Assembly: GCA_016794145.1 (NCBI GenBank)
Contig: JAEUKP010000022.1
Coordinates: forward strand, 62,001 to 126,000
DNA: 64,000 bases
Origin: Alphaproteobacteria bacterium
GTDB taxonomy: Bacteria; Pseudomonadota; Alphaproteobacteria; Micavibrionales; Micavibrionaceae
Direction: 5' to 3'
A program made the translations under genes and the position numbers. Position 1 is the first letter of the stretch; every line of letters starts with the position of its first letter. Positions 32,269 to 40,874 of this stretch are shown here, one piece after another. The notes beneath the pieces were generated by a model. It was not told the origin of the DNA. It saw only the letters and a list, made by a program, of their open reading frames with translations, and searched no databases.

Positions 32269-35200
32269 TCAAGCTACTCTTACGTGCATGCCAGCGTGTG
32301 AATGTGCTAAACGAGGGGATAATGAGGCACCATCTTCAGCCTCAGCTATCTTCTTATCTCCTCCATTAAACGTTGCCCTTAGCCACGCCGATTTATCAGG
32401 TATTGTTGGCTCAACAGCAAATTTAATGACATTATCCTGCAGAGCTTCGCCCTGCGCCCGCCTTTTAATAGAAAGAGTGGAACTTTCTTTGGCAGATTGT
32501 ATAGCCAAAAATGCTTTCCATTGGGCCATTTCAAAGAATGACATGGATTCAGTCATTCCTTCCTGAACATTTGTGGACAGATCTGAAACGAAATTTATTG
32601 AAGAAAAAATTTCTTTAATATCTTCCTCATTAAGAATTTTAAAGAAATCACCTAACGCCAGAATGCCCTTCTTCACTTCAACAAGATATTGTGTATCCAG
32701 TCCGCTTCGGTGCAACTCCTCAATCTTCTCACTTGTCACACGTCCAAATGCAGAGACAATGTCTTCGCCACCCATCCCTGCCTTAAGAACTTTGTATATA
32801 ACAGACCCGAGTGATTTTTGTTCTTCTGATGATGGATCTTCTAACGCCATAGCCCCTGTATCATAAAGACCCGCTATATCTGTTTCTGTATCAACAGATA
32901 ACTGATCTCCGTGTTTATCATGGTCAAATCGTCCACCCGAGAGGATATTGGTGATTTCGAACAGAATATAGCCTTTTGCAAAATTCTTTTTATAGGCAAT
33001 TTGACCTGATGTCTCTTCAGGCAAAGCATTATAAGTGACCCCCTTTGCTCTATCCATTATAATCCAGTTTTTGCCTCTGGCGCGCCAATCCATGACCTTT
33101 AATGTGAATGCCTTATCACCGCTTGTTAGGATTACATCATCACATAGGCTCTTTGCTGTTTCATATTGTTGTTGCCCTAAATCATGATCGGTTTCAATTT
33201 CAGACATCCGTCCTGCCTGCGTAACCATTTCTTGAACGGAATGAGTCAGTTCCCGATAGCTGAGATCGCTTGTCCCTTCTTTTACTCTTAGATCGTCAAC
33301 AGTTGAACCAATAACTCTGAACCCTTTTGTGGCTTTCTCACGGGCTTCAGGTCGAAGAATTCGCAAAACTTTCTCTTCACCAAGTGCAATGGAAGTGTAG
33401 TATGAGGCAGAACCCATGATCTCGCCTAAATACTTGCCCTTCCAGAGTTCTTCAGGGATATTTTCAGCCTTAATCCAATCATAAACTGTCCAGCGTGCAG
33501 GCATATTAGCCGCACTTTTTAGGTGTTGCAGCTCTTTCCGAATGGATTCAGGGGTATCAGGGTGTGATGCTATCGCTTGCCCTAGCTTAATTTCAGCAGG
33601 ACCCATATTTTCAAGGAACAGCCTAAGCGCTTTACCAACGTTCCCTGCATCCGCACCAATATTTCGATTGGAAACCATCATAGCTGAAATAATGATAACC
33701 CGCTCATAATCACTTCGTGATTTGATATAGGAGTGCATAATATCACGAGCATATTTAGCCTCTATTGATATATCATCAGGACGGATAAGATTATCCATCA
33801 CAACATCAAAGGCTTTTTCCCAATCATGCTGTGCCTCGTCTTCTGCCTTTTCTTTACTATTTACAGCAGATTTCAGAACACGCGATATGATGACAGCGCG
33901 TGCCTCTAATGGAGCTGACCAGAAATTTTCATATAAAATTTGAAATTTTTCTTGGTCAGTTTGAGACAACCTCTTTAAAAGAAGATCGGTATGTCCCCTA
34001 AGATGAGAATCTTTTTCAAAATCATCACGTATAATCCTTTCCGTCCGCTCACTTATATCTTTGCAAGCAGATTCCTCACCTTTAGAATTTGTGAATTTAA
34101 TGAAACGCATAGCAAAATCAGCATCTCTATCCATTAGTCCAGTTAGATAATCAACACCGATGCCGTATAGATAACTCCACATCATATCTTCTGAATTCAA
34201 AGAGACTTGACATGCCTTTTTTAACATCTCTGATGTTTGCTCTTGCGATACAATTAGGTCTGAAACACGTCGCAATAGGATGTATCTATCTGCACCTGCC
34301 ATAGAATTATCTAAAAGCCCATCTCTATGCCCATATTTATCAGCAATATCCCATTCTTTTTTGGAATTATTATCGAGAGCTTTTAAATAAACAGCTAATT
34401 TACGTTGATATTGTGGTGAATCGTCATCTTTCCCCAATCTCTCTGCTACGCCCTGTGCATAGATATCAAACAATCTATCCCGTGTTTCAGGGAATGCCGC
34501 CCGCAAACTCTTGTCTAAAAGGATATAGAGGCATTCATTTTTCTTACGCCCAGATGGTGTTTTATCGAGTTTATCAAGGATAACATTAAGAAGTTTATCC
34601 TCTAATTCCTTATCATCCAGGAAGACCTTCTTTGCAAAAACAAAGGCTTTTACATGATCCAGAACATCATCAGGCCAGAATGAAGATTCTTGAGCTAATA
34701 CGGCTATATTTTTTGTCCGCCCTTCATCTTCATTTAATTTATCAAGATATTTGCGAAAATCAGGATCTGAGGAAAAAGATTCTGATTTGTAAGAGTATAG
34801 TGCATAGAGCCTGACCATCTTCTCTAGCGGATTAGTCTCTTCAAGAGCCATCTGTTCTGCTTGCCTTAAAAGCGCATAAATATTTTTTTCAAAGGTGTCT
34901 AAAACTGCCTGATGTTGTGGTTCGACTGTTACTTTTTTGTCACTGCTATAATCGCTATATTCTTTTTTTACAACAACGCGAGCAATCTGCGTGCGCACAG
35001 AGATCATCCTATCTGCAGTAGCCACGATTTTCTCGAAGGACAAATCCTTATAATTTTCTTGGGCATCAATAGCCTTTGAAACAAGGGGCAAAAGCCTACT
35101 TTTCTCAATAAGTTTTATATAATTTGCGCGTCGTGCCCGTATTAGCCCTTCAACATATTGTCCGTTACTGCCCCTTTCTTCTTCTGCAATAAAGGACATT

Positions 35201-38010
35201 GTTGTTAGAAGATCATTTATATTAATCGCCGTATTATTTTCTAAATATCGCATTGTATCAAAAGCATGGAGATACCATGCATAATCTTTACAACCCCGAT
35301 ATTTATGTGCGGAATTTTCTTGAACGAAGGCACTTAAACTCTCAGAATCATTAGCTTGTTTATATCCGTAGTTTTGGACAACAACCTGCATATCCTCTGT
35401 CAGTACATAGTTGCCAGAGATAGCTTGTTCTGTTTGTGCCTCCAAAATCCCAAGATAATCACAAAATCTCTCGTATTGTTCGGGATTGAATATCTGCAGC
35501 ATGCAGCCTTTTTCATCTTGCACGACATATCTTGCGAATATTCGCTTTTGATCATCTGTCAAACGGTGCAAGTGATAAAAATAGTCATCCTTTTCAAAAA
35601 TGCTGAAAAGAATATTGTATATAAATTGTTCCGCCAGTTCGGCTTTCTTTGAGTAAAAATTGAGCTTTTTCTGCCACGGCCGCAATTCCTTCTCTTTTTT
35701 AGACGCTCTGGTGGCTTGTTCTTCACGTGGAATATCCCAAATTTCTCTTTGAAGTGCATCAACTTTCTCTTTTAATGCTTCTTTCTTTGGATGCGCATCC
35801 AACCATCTATCAACAGACTGCTGAAGTAATGCAAATGCTGTATCAAACATTTTTTGTTGGTGCGCTTTTTTACGCTCAACCAGTCTATCTTTAAAGTCTT
35901 CTTCAAAATGAGCGATAAAGATAGGGTTATCAAAATCAAGAAGCTTGTTACTTAATGTAAATCGGCCTTTTTCACTTCCTCCTGGCATAGGATGAGCCAT
36001 ACGGTATCTTTCTGGAATTAAGGCAAGTACATCTCGATCACGCCATCTGGAACGCCCTTCCTTCTCCTCCTCTGGTAAGGCATTAAATATCGACATAAAG
36101 TCATAAACTTTTTTCTCGGCTACTGTTCGATCATTAAATTCATCTTTTAGACTTCTATCTGGCCTGTAATCACTATCACCGACCGATGACGCTTGAAGAC
36201 AAGTTTCCTCAATTAGAGCTCCCTCGGCTTCAAAATACTTCCTAATGTAATCATATGCCGTTAGAACTACATCACGATTGGCGGCAAAATCTAATTCATA
36301 GTCCGGCACATCTTTCCTGATAATTTTTCCGTCTTGGCCGATTTCATATCCGCTACCGTACCCCATACGAACATAAGGTAAACCATGTGTAATTCGGTAA
36401 TCTTGAATATGGTGTTCGCCTAAGAACTTGACGATTTCGTCTTTGGCACTTGGCTCCGCTAACGCAATATCAACAAGATTATTCCATCCAACAGCTTTTC
36501 CAAGCTTAGGTTCACCATAGATACGTGCATCCCACTCTGACCGACCGCGATGACCATAAGAACTAAACCCAGAGAGGTTGTCTAGCTTTCGTGCATAACG
36601 ACCACTATCTGACCCAACACTTATGATTTCTTGACGAATTTGAATGAGACGTTGATATTCCGCTACGCCAGCCCGAAATCCTGCGCTCGTTCTGACGGCC
36701 TTAATCCTTCTCTTCGTAGTGTCTATATCATCTTCGATGCTTGGTTGGGATGTGGGAACTTCTTCCTCATCACGTCTTTTATCCCATCGACGACTATATT
36801 CACTGAATAATGCAAAGAAATAGCTATAAAGAATGCCACTCGCCAGAGAATAGTTCGAGTCCCCTGCAGCGGGATAATCATATTTTACTATATGTTGGTA
36901 CGCTCTATTTTGGAGATAAATATTTAGATCAAGTGTATTAACCTCTGCTGGCTTTTGTTTGCCGACTTTTTTTCTCTCAATACGAACTTCCTCTATTATA
37001 CCTTCTGCTAAGTTAGCAATCTTTTGTTGGTATTTTTTTAGTATCGTTGGTCCTTTGTAGTAATCTGGATATCCAGCCTCTATAGTTTTTTGAAGTTTTT
37101 GTTCACGCTCTCTTTTAAGATACCCCCATTCTTCAGGATCTTCTTCATTCTCTGCTTTAAATCTTGCCGCAAAGAATTCTTCGGGTGTAATTGTTGTTGA
37201 AATATGCTCGATGCAATCTACAAGAATTTTTAGCTTTCCTATAGCTTTACGGGCTTTATAGTTATGTTTCACCAAAAAGGCATCAATGGGATCGCTATAT
37301 TTTGCTGTCACCCGTTCTTTATCAATTGCTGTTGGTCTCCGATCATCAATCAGATGGGATAAGCGAGTTAGAGACGCTTCAATTCCTGTTTTCCGATTAC
37401 TATCACTTGCATGAACATCAAGAATAGACGACCAATCAACACCTTCTTCCTCCTCATCTCTTCTCGACCTGCGCTCATATTTACTTTCTTCATCTTTTTT
37501 TGCTTTTGCGTAAGCAGAAATCTTATCATGCATGACAAGTGCTTGCTTTGGGTCTGCCCCTGCATCATACATCAAGTCTACCGAGTGAAGATCAGCGATC
37601 CCTTCCTCACCTTTCGAGTTATGCCTAATACCGAATGACCGCATCAACCAATGAGTTAATTCATGACCCAAAATAAAATCAAGTTGGTCGAGATTATCAA
37701 CCATATCCAGCAACCCGCGTGTAATACAAATCACAGGGGTAGGAATAGGATTTCTTATATAGCGGACTGTTTTATAATCATCACGGCGTGGCTTGTTTTT
37801 TGGATCAAAGGCTGGTGCAAAGAATGCATTCGGCTCTTCCGTATCAGACAAAAGGAACGTGATAGGGTTTTTATCGAAGTCGATAAAACGACCAGCGAGA
37901 GCTTTTGCTCTATCCAGTAAAAACTCATGAATTTTCTGTCCTTCAAGAGTTTTGCTATCAATAATGCTGTACTTAACCAGCAAATCTTCTTCGATTAATA
38001 TACCACCCAT
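32269..38010 (-). CDS. giant 1913-aa protein: N-terminal M48-like metalloprotease, C-terminal UbiB/ABC1-like kinase domain
   Basis: Residues ~1-160 resemble an M48 peptidase: HELTH at 116-120 and EEGIADLHSVDLM at 135-147 (third zinc ligand). There is no signal peptide or membrane segment. A charged region near 170-195 (KKDEESKYERRSRRDEEEE) leads into ~1,250 residues of unknown, mostly helical sequence. Residues ~1465-1830 follow the order of ABC1/UbiB kinases: KLGQ (~1473), an MGSASYYTSIAL Ala-loop counterpart, VLRILRPEA, HDKHGDQ (~1697) and LYDTGAM in place of DFG. Several residues deviate, so activity is uncertain. It is cargo of the integrated element. Role unknown. Confidence 0.72.
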   Translation of the reverse strand: MGGILIEEDLLVKYSIIDSKTLEGQKIHEFLLDRAKALAGRFIDFDKNPITFLLSDTEEPNAFFAPAFDPKNKPRRDDYKTVRYIRNPIPTPVICITRGLLDMVDNLDQLDFILGHELTHWLMRSFGIRHNSKGEEGIADLHSVDLMYDAGADPKQALVMHDKISAYAKAKKDEESKYERRSRRDEEEEGVDWSSILDVHASDSNRKTGIEASLTRLSHLIDDRRPTAIDKERVTAKYSDPIDAFLVKHNYKARKAIGKLKILVDCIEHISTTITPEEFFAARFKAENEEDPEEWGYLKREREQKLQKTIEAGYPDYYKGPTILKKYQQKIANLAEGIIEEVRIERKKVGKQKPAEVNTLDLNIYLQNRAYQHIVKYDYPAAGDSNYSLASGILYSYFFALFSEYSRRWDKRRDEEEVPTSQPSIEDDIDTTKRRIKAVRTSAGFRAGVAEYQRLIQIRQEIISVGSDSGRYARKLDNLSGFSSYGHRGRSEWDARIYGEPKLGKAVGWNNLVDIALAEPSAKDEIVKFLGEHHIQDYRITHGLPYVRMGYGSGYEIGQDGKIIRKDVPDYELDFAANRDVVLTAYDYIRKYFEAEGALIEETCLQASSVGDSDYRPDRSLKDEFNDRTVAEKKVYDFMSIFNALPEEEKEGRSRWRDRDVLALIPERYRMAHPMPGGSEKGRFTLSNKLLDFDNPIFIAHFEEDFKDRLVERKKAHQQKMFDTAFALLQQSVDRWLDAHPKKEALKEKVDALQREIWDIPREEQATRASKKEKELRPWQKKLNFYSKKAELAEQFIYNILFSIFEKDDYFYHLHRLTDDQKRIFARYVVQDEKGCMLQIFNPEQYERFCDYLGILEAQTEQAISGNYVLTEDMQVVVQNYGYKQANDSESLSAFVQENSAHKYRGCKDYAWYLHAFDTMRYLENNTAININDLLTTMSFIAEEERGSNGQYVEGLIRARRANYIKLIEKSRLLPLVSKAIDAQENYKDLSFEKIVATADRMISVRTQIARVVVKKEYSDYSSDKKVTVEPQHQAVLDTFEKNIYALLRQAEQMALEETNPLEKMVRLYALYSYKSESFSSDPDFRKYLDKLNEDEGRTKNIAVLAQESSFWPDDVLDHVKAFVFAKKVFLDDKELEDKLLNVILDKLDKTPSGRKKNECLYILLDKSLRAAFPETRDRLFDIYAQGVAERLGKDDDSPQYQRKLAVYLKALDNNSKKEWDIADKYGHRDGLLDNSMAGADRYILLRRVSDLIVSQEQTSEMLKKACQVSLNSEDMMWSYLYGIGVDYLTGLMDRDADFAMRFIKFTNSKGEESACKDISERTERIIRDDFEKDSHLRGHTDLLLKRLSQTDQEKFQILYENFWSAPLEARAVIISRVLKSAVNSKEKAEDEAQHDWEKAFDVVMDNLIRPDDISIEAKYARDIMHSYIKSRSDYERVIIISAMMVSNRNIGADAGNVGKALRLFLENMGPAEIKLGQAIASHPDTPESIRKELQHLKSAANMPARWTVYDWIKAENIPEELWKGKYLGEIMGSASYYTSIALGEEKVLRILRPEAREKATKGFRVIGSTVDDLRVKEGTSDLSYRELTHSVQEMVTQAGRMSEIETDHDLGQQQYETAKSLCDDVILTSGDKAFTLKVMDWRARGKNWIIMDRAKGVTYNALPEETSGQIAYKKNFAKGYILFEITNILSGGRFDHDKHGDQLSVDTETDIAGLYDTGAMALEDPSSEEQKSLGSVIYKVLKAGMGGEDIVSAFGRVTSEKIEELHRSGLDTQYLVEVKKGILALGDFFKILNEEDIKEIFSSINFVSDLSTNVQEGMTESMSFFEMAQWKAFLAIQSAKESSTLSIKRRAQGEALQDNVIKFAVEPTIPDKSAWLRATFNGGDKKIAEAEDGASLSPRLAHSHAGMHVRVA

Positions 38011-38221
38011 TCACATACCCTTATTCTTAGAGATACGAAAAATAGCAAATATTTAACATATTGTCAAATTGGCTTTTACAGCGGGGTAACAAAAGCCTGT
38101 TGTTCAGGCAAAATTGCATCTATCGAGTCTGAATGGGTTAGAAGACCGTAGAGTTAATTGCACCAATATCCCAGACGATTAAACCTGTTAAGTCATTGAG
38201 ATTCCAAATAGATCTGCGGCA
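38011..38221. other. intergenic stretch between the giant gene and attR
   Basis: No gene is seen. It contains one GGGGTAACA copy (38083-38091) like the tandem repeats near attL, consistent with an integrase binding site at the right end, and must hold the promoter of the giant gene, for which no clear boxes were found. Confidence 0.4.
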
Positions 38222-38261
38222 GAATCATAATCCTTTGGTCGGGGGTTCAAATCCCTCCACC
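38222..38261 (+). repeat. attR: 40-bp direct repeat of the tRNA-Met 3' part
   Basis: Identical to 22363-22402. The bases following are CGCTC instead of the GCCACCA expected if a displaced tRNA-Met end had been kept, so the chromosomal side has been altered or came from another sequence. The minus-strand gene at 38225-39184 runs into this repeat and takes its last ~12 codons from it. Confidence 0.85.
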
Positions 38262-39184
38262 CGCTCTTCAACACGCCGGGCGACGGTGATGACATCTGCC
38301 AAGCTTGCACAATAGCCAAACTCTTCGCGCAACCGATCCAGATGAAAGGCAGAGGTTGCACGGGACAGTAAATGCGCCACGATGGCGTTACGATAATCCC
38401 CTGCGGCCCTCGAGGTTTGAACTGATTTAAACTCGGCTTTTAATTGCGCCAGTTTTTCATCCCATGTCTCATGAGGGCGGTGAAAAATTGCTAACTCCGG
38501 CCCGCGTAATCTTTCAATGCGGGCAAGGATATCTCTCTCTTCCGCATCTTTTCTTTGTTGCTCTGTGTAATCCGGTCCGAATATGCGGGATAGTTTTTCC
38601 AATTCAGCAACGTTCTGGGGGTATGTATCAAGAGCATATGTGATGGCGCGTGCGCGTGCGGGCCAAGGGGTCCAAAAAAGAGGGTCACTTATTTTTAAAA
38701 TTCTTAAAACAACATCTTTGGGAAGAAAATGGCCTGTTTCTGCAAATGGGCGCGCAGACATCAGCTCATCCCACAGAATTTGTCCTGCCTGTATCTTGTC
38801 CGTTTCTTCACGTTTGCCAGATTTTCCAACAAAATCCCCACGGCGATTCAATCCGGATACACGCTGCGCTTCCTTCACCGCTTGTGTAAATGAACAAGCA
38901 TCGCCATGTTTTTCTATCCCTATATGTTTGGCCAATCCTGCGCGCAGGACATGGGTGAAAAGAACCATATAGGCGGTTTGTTGAATGTCCTGATCCAGAT
39001 CATTATGCCCTGTCTCAAATTCTGCGATCTGATGCAGAAAAGAAAATATTTCTGTTGCTGTCATCCCTGAGGGGGCCTTTAAAGAGGCAACGGAATAGGG
39101 GAACCTATCCTGTAATCCGGCTCTTAACCCTGTGTTTTTATTGTTTGGGGGGAGCTCGGAAAGGTAATCAACGTCAAGATACAT
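38225..39184 (-). CDS. protein of unknown function whose C-terminus is encoded by attR
   Basis: 319 residues, soluble, rich in charged residues, with no recognised domain; the middle part (FWTPWPARARAITYALDTYPQ) and the C-terminal helical half are the most structured-looking. The last residues, GFEPPTKGL, are the antisense translation of a tRNA 3' end, so the natural C-terminus has been replaced or extended by integration. It belongs to the chromosome flanking the element. Confidence 0.65.
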   Translation of the reverse strand: MYLDVDYLSELPPNNKNTGLRAGLQDRFPYSVASLKAPSGMTATEIFSFLHQIAEFETGHNDLDQDIQQTAYMVLFTHVLRAGLAKHIGIEKHGDACSFTQAVKEAQRVSGLNRRGDFVGKSGKREETDKIQAGQILWDELMSARPFAETGHFLPKDVVLRILKISDPLFWTPWPARARAITYALDTYPQNVAELEKLSRIFGPDYTEQQRKDAEERDILARIERLRGPELAIFHRPHETWDEKLAQLKAEFKSVQTSRAAGDYRNAIVAHLLSRATSAFHLDRLREEFGYCASLADVITVARRVEERVEGFEPPTKGL

Positions 39185-39299
39185 TACGCAGTCTTTTCTG
39201 AATTTTGAAAAGGGTTAAATTCTGGAAACAGATAGGTTTGATAATCTGAAAAATCAAGCTTTGCAAGCTATTATTCTTGAATGAATTTTATGTTAAGGA

Positions 39300-39917
39300 T
39301 TACGGTGAAATCAATTTTGCTGCCTCGGTTGCTTTCGTCAGGAACTTCTCAAGCCGAACAGGGTCATCAAACGGATCTGCACTTTCGATTCTTAATAAAG
39401 TTTCATCCTGACTAAAAATAAGAATCGCAGGGCTATTTTTAATCGTCATAACTGCATTCAGTGCAACAATCCTCTCTTTTGTTAAATAGGACGAGATAAG
39501 GTCCTTGCTTCTGACTTTATTGTATATATCAGGAGCAAGAGTTGTTTTCCCATCCTCCGCAACATATTTCTCGGTCAGACTAACCCCATCAATAAAATTC
39601 TTAAAAGCCATTGATCCAATCATCCCCTGTGTTGGAACTATACCCTTAAGTGTCAATTGAAAGATTGTTCGAGATCCGCCATCACGAAATTTGCCTGAAA
39701 TTGGTTTATCTGCAAAAATATCTATATCGATTCCGTTGAAAACACCGGTTAATGCGGGCGATTTCAAGATTGCTGTCGAGCTGTATTTCAAATGACATTT
39801 TTCTGAAACGATCTCCCAAGAACGGCGCTGCTTGAATAAAATAAAATATGACCAAACAGACGTTGCAAAAATAAATGTGGCAACAAAAACCCACAGGACA
39901 AACCAGATATTCAACAT
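39300..39917 (-). CDS. membrane-anchored protein of unknown function
   Basis: 205 residues with one strong N-terminal membrane segment (about 3-28) and a soluble domain of ~175 residues that includes VEK-type beta-rich stretches (FNGIDIDIFADKP, FQLTLKGIVP). No family recognised. It stands alone on the minus strand, divergent from mazG. Confidence 0.62.
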   Translation of the reverse strand: MLNIWFVLWVFVATFIFATSVWSYFILFKQRRSWEIVSEKCHLKYSSTAILKSPALTGVFNGIDIDIFADKPISGKFRDGGSRTIFQLTLKGIVPTQGMIGSMAFKNFIDGVSLTEKYVAEDGKTTLAPDIYNKVRSKDLISSYLTKERIVALNAVMTIKNSPAILIFSQDETLLRIESADPFDDPVRLEKFLTKATEAAKLISP

Positions 39918-40010
39918 AAACCTCTTATGAAAAAACGTAAGCTTGTTATTTTACCACTAAAAAGGTAAATAAAAAACGTGATAATTTAAAAGAAAGACAA
40001 GATCAGGATC

Positions 40011-40844
40011 ATGGACTCCCCCCCCTCCCCAACAGACCATAAAATGCAAACCCTCCTGTCCATCATGTCCAGATTAAGAGATAAACAAAATGGATGCCCA
40101 TGGGATATTGAACAAGATTTCAAATCGATTGCCCCTTGTACAATCGAAGAGGCCTACGAGGTAGTGGATGCCATTGACCGTGGTCATATGAAAGACCTAA
40201 AAGAGGAACTGGGAGACTTATTGTTACAAGTTGTTTTTCATTCCCAGATGGCACAAGAATTACATATCTTTGATTTTAACGACGTCGTTCAGGGATTGAT
40301 AGAAAAACTCGTCTCGCGCCATCCACATATCTTTGACAAAGCGAATGCCAAATCAGCCAAAGAAGTTATTGATATCTGGCAATCGGTCAAAGATACAGAG
40401 GAGAAATCAATTCGCCCTAAAACATCCATCCTTGATGATATACCGATTGGATTTCCATCTTTATTACGTGCACAAAAACTTTCCAAAAAAGCTGCAAAAG
40501 TTGGATTCGAATGGCCTGACACAAGTCAGGTTATTGATAAAATCATTGAAGAGTTAGAGGAATTCCGAGCAGAGTTAGGCCCCGATAATCGTCAAAGACA
40601 AGAAGAAGAGCTCGGTGATGTTTTATTTACCATTGTCCAGCTTGCAAGGCATCTTGACCTTGATTGTGAAGAGACCTTGCGTCACGGCAATCATAAATTT
40701 TACAGACGATTCAGTGGTATTGAAGCAGATTCTTCTGCACTTGGAAAAGATCTTTCTTCCCTCACTCCTGAGGAATGGGATGCCCTTTGGGAATTACAGA
40801 AAGAAAAAGAAAAACAGCACTTAAAGAGCAATCCAGCTTCATAA
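40011..40844 (+). CDS. mazG: nucleoside triphosphate pyrophosphohydrolase MazG
   Basis: 277 residues with two tandem MazG domains. The first has CPWDIEQDFKSIAPCTIEEAYEVVDAI and EELGDLLLQVVFHSQMA; the second has EELEEFRAEL and EEELGDVLFTIVQLARHL. The acidic residues bind Mg2+. The enzyme hydrolyses NTPs and dNTPs to monophosphates, cleaning the nucleotide pool. Length is normal. Confidence 0.95.
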   Translation: MDSPPSPTDHKMQTLLSIMSRLRDKQNGCPWDIEQDFKSIAPCTIEEAYEVVDAIDRGHMKDLKEELGDLLLQVVFHSQMAQELHIFDFNDVVQGLIEKLVSRHPHIFDKANAKSAKEVIDIWQSVKDTEEKSIRPKTSILDDIPIGFPSLLRAQKLSKKAAKVGFEWPDTSQVIDKIIEELEEFRAELGPDNRQRQEEELGDVLFTIVQLARHLDLDCEETLRHGNHKFYRRFSGIEADSSALGKDLSSLTPEEWDALWELQKEKEKQHLKSNPAS

Positions 40845-40868
40845 TCAATCAATTACGAAGCTGGATTA
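40831..40868. terminator. bidirectional terminator between mazG and typA
   Basis: Perfect 11-bp inverted repeat AATCCAGCTTC (40831-40841) / GAAGCTGGATT (40858-40868), overlapping the mazG stop. A/T-rich runs follow on both sides. It lies between two convergent genes. Confidence 0.7.
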
Positions 40869-40874
40869 AAAATT

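Larger units (their letters stand above)
22363..38261. mobile_element. integrated element (~15.9 kb) in tRNA-Met
   Basis: Bounded by 40-bp perfect direct repeats. It contains an excisionase-like gene near the left end, a tyrosine integrase, Prim-Pol and RepA-like replication genes, AlpA and XRE regulators, three probable defence genes and a 1,913-residue protein. The layout resembles P4-like satellites or small integrative elements rather than a complete phage: no capsid, tail or conjugation genes are present. Most genes are more AT-rich than flanking core genes; 27.66-28.14 kb is an exception. Confidence 0.85.

Noticed and set aside
32269..32330. Shared SLSPR motif at the C-terminus of the giant protein and near the N-terminus of the carbonic anhydrase (about 3745-3765), considered as a secretion tag
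   Set aside because: Only five residues match, at opposite ends of the proteins and with unrelated surroundings; chance is sufficient.
22363..38261. Complete prophage
   Set aside because: No terminase, capsid, tail or lysis genes; contents fit a satellite-like integrative element.
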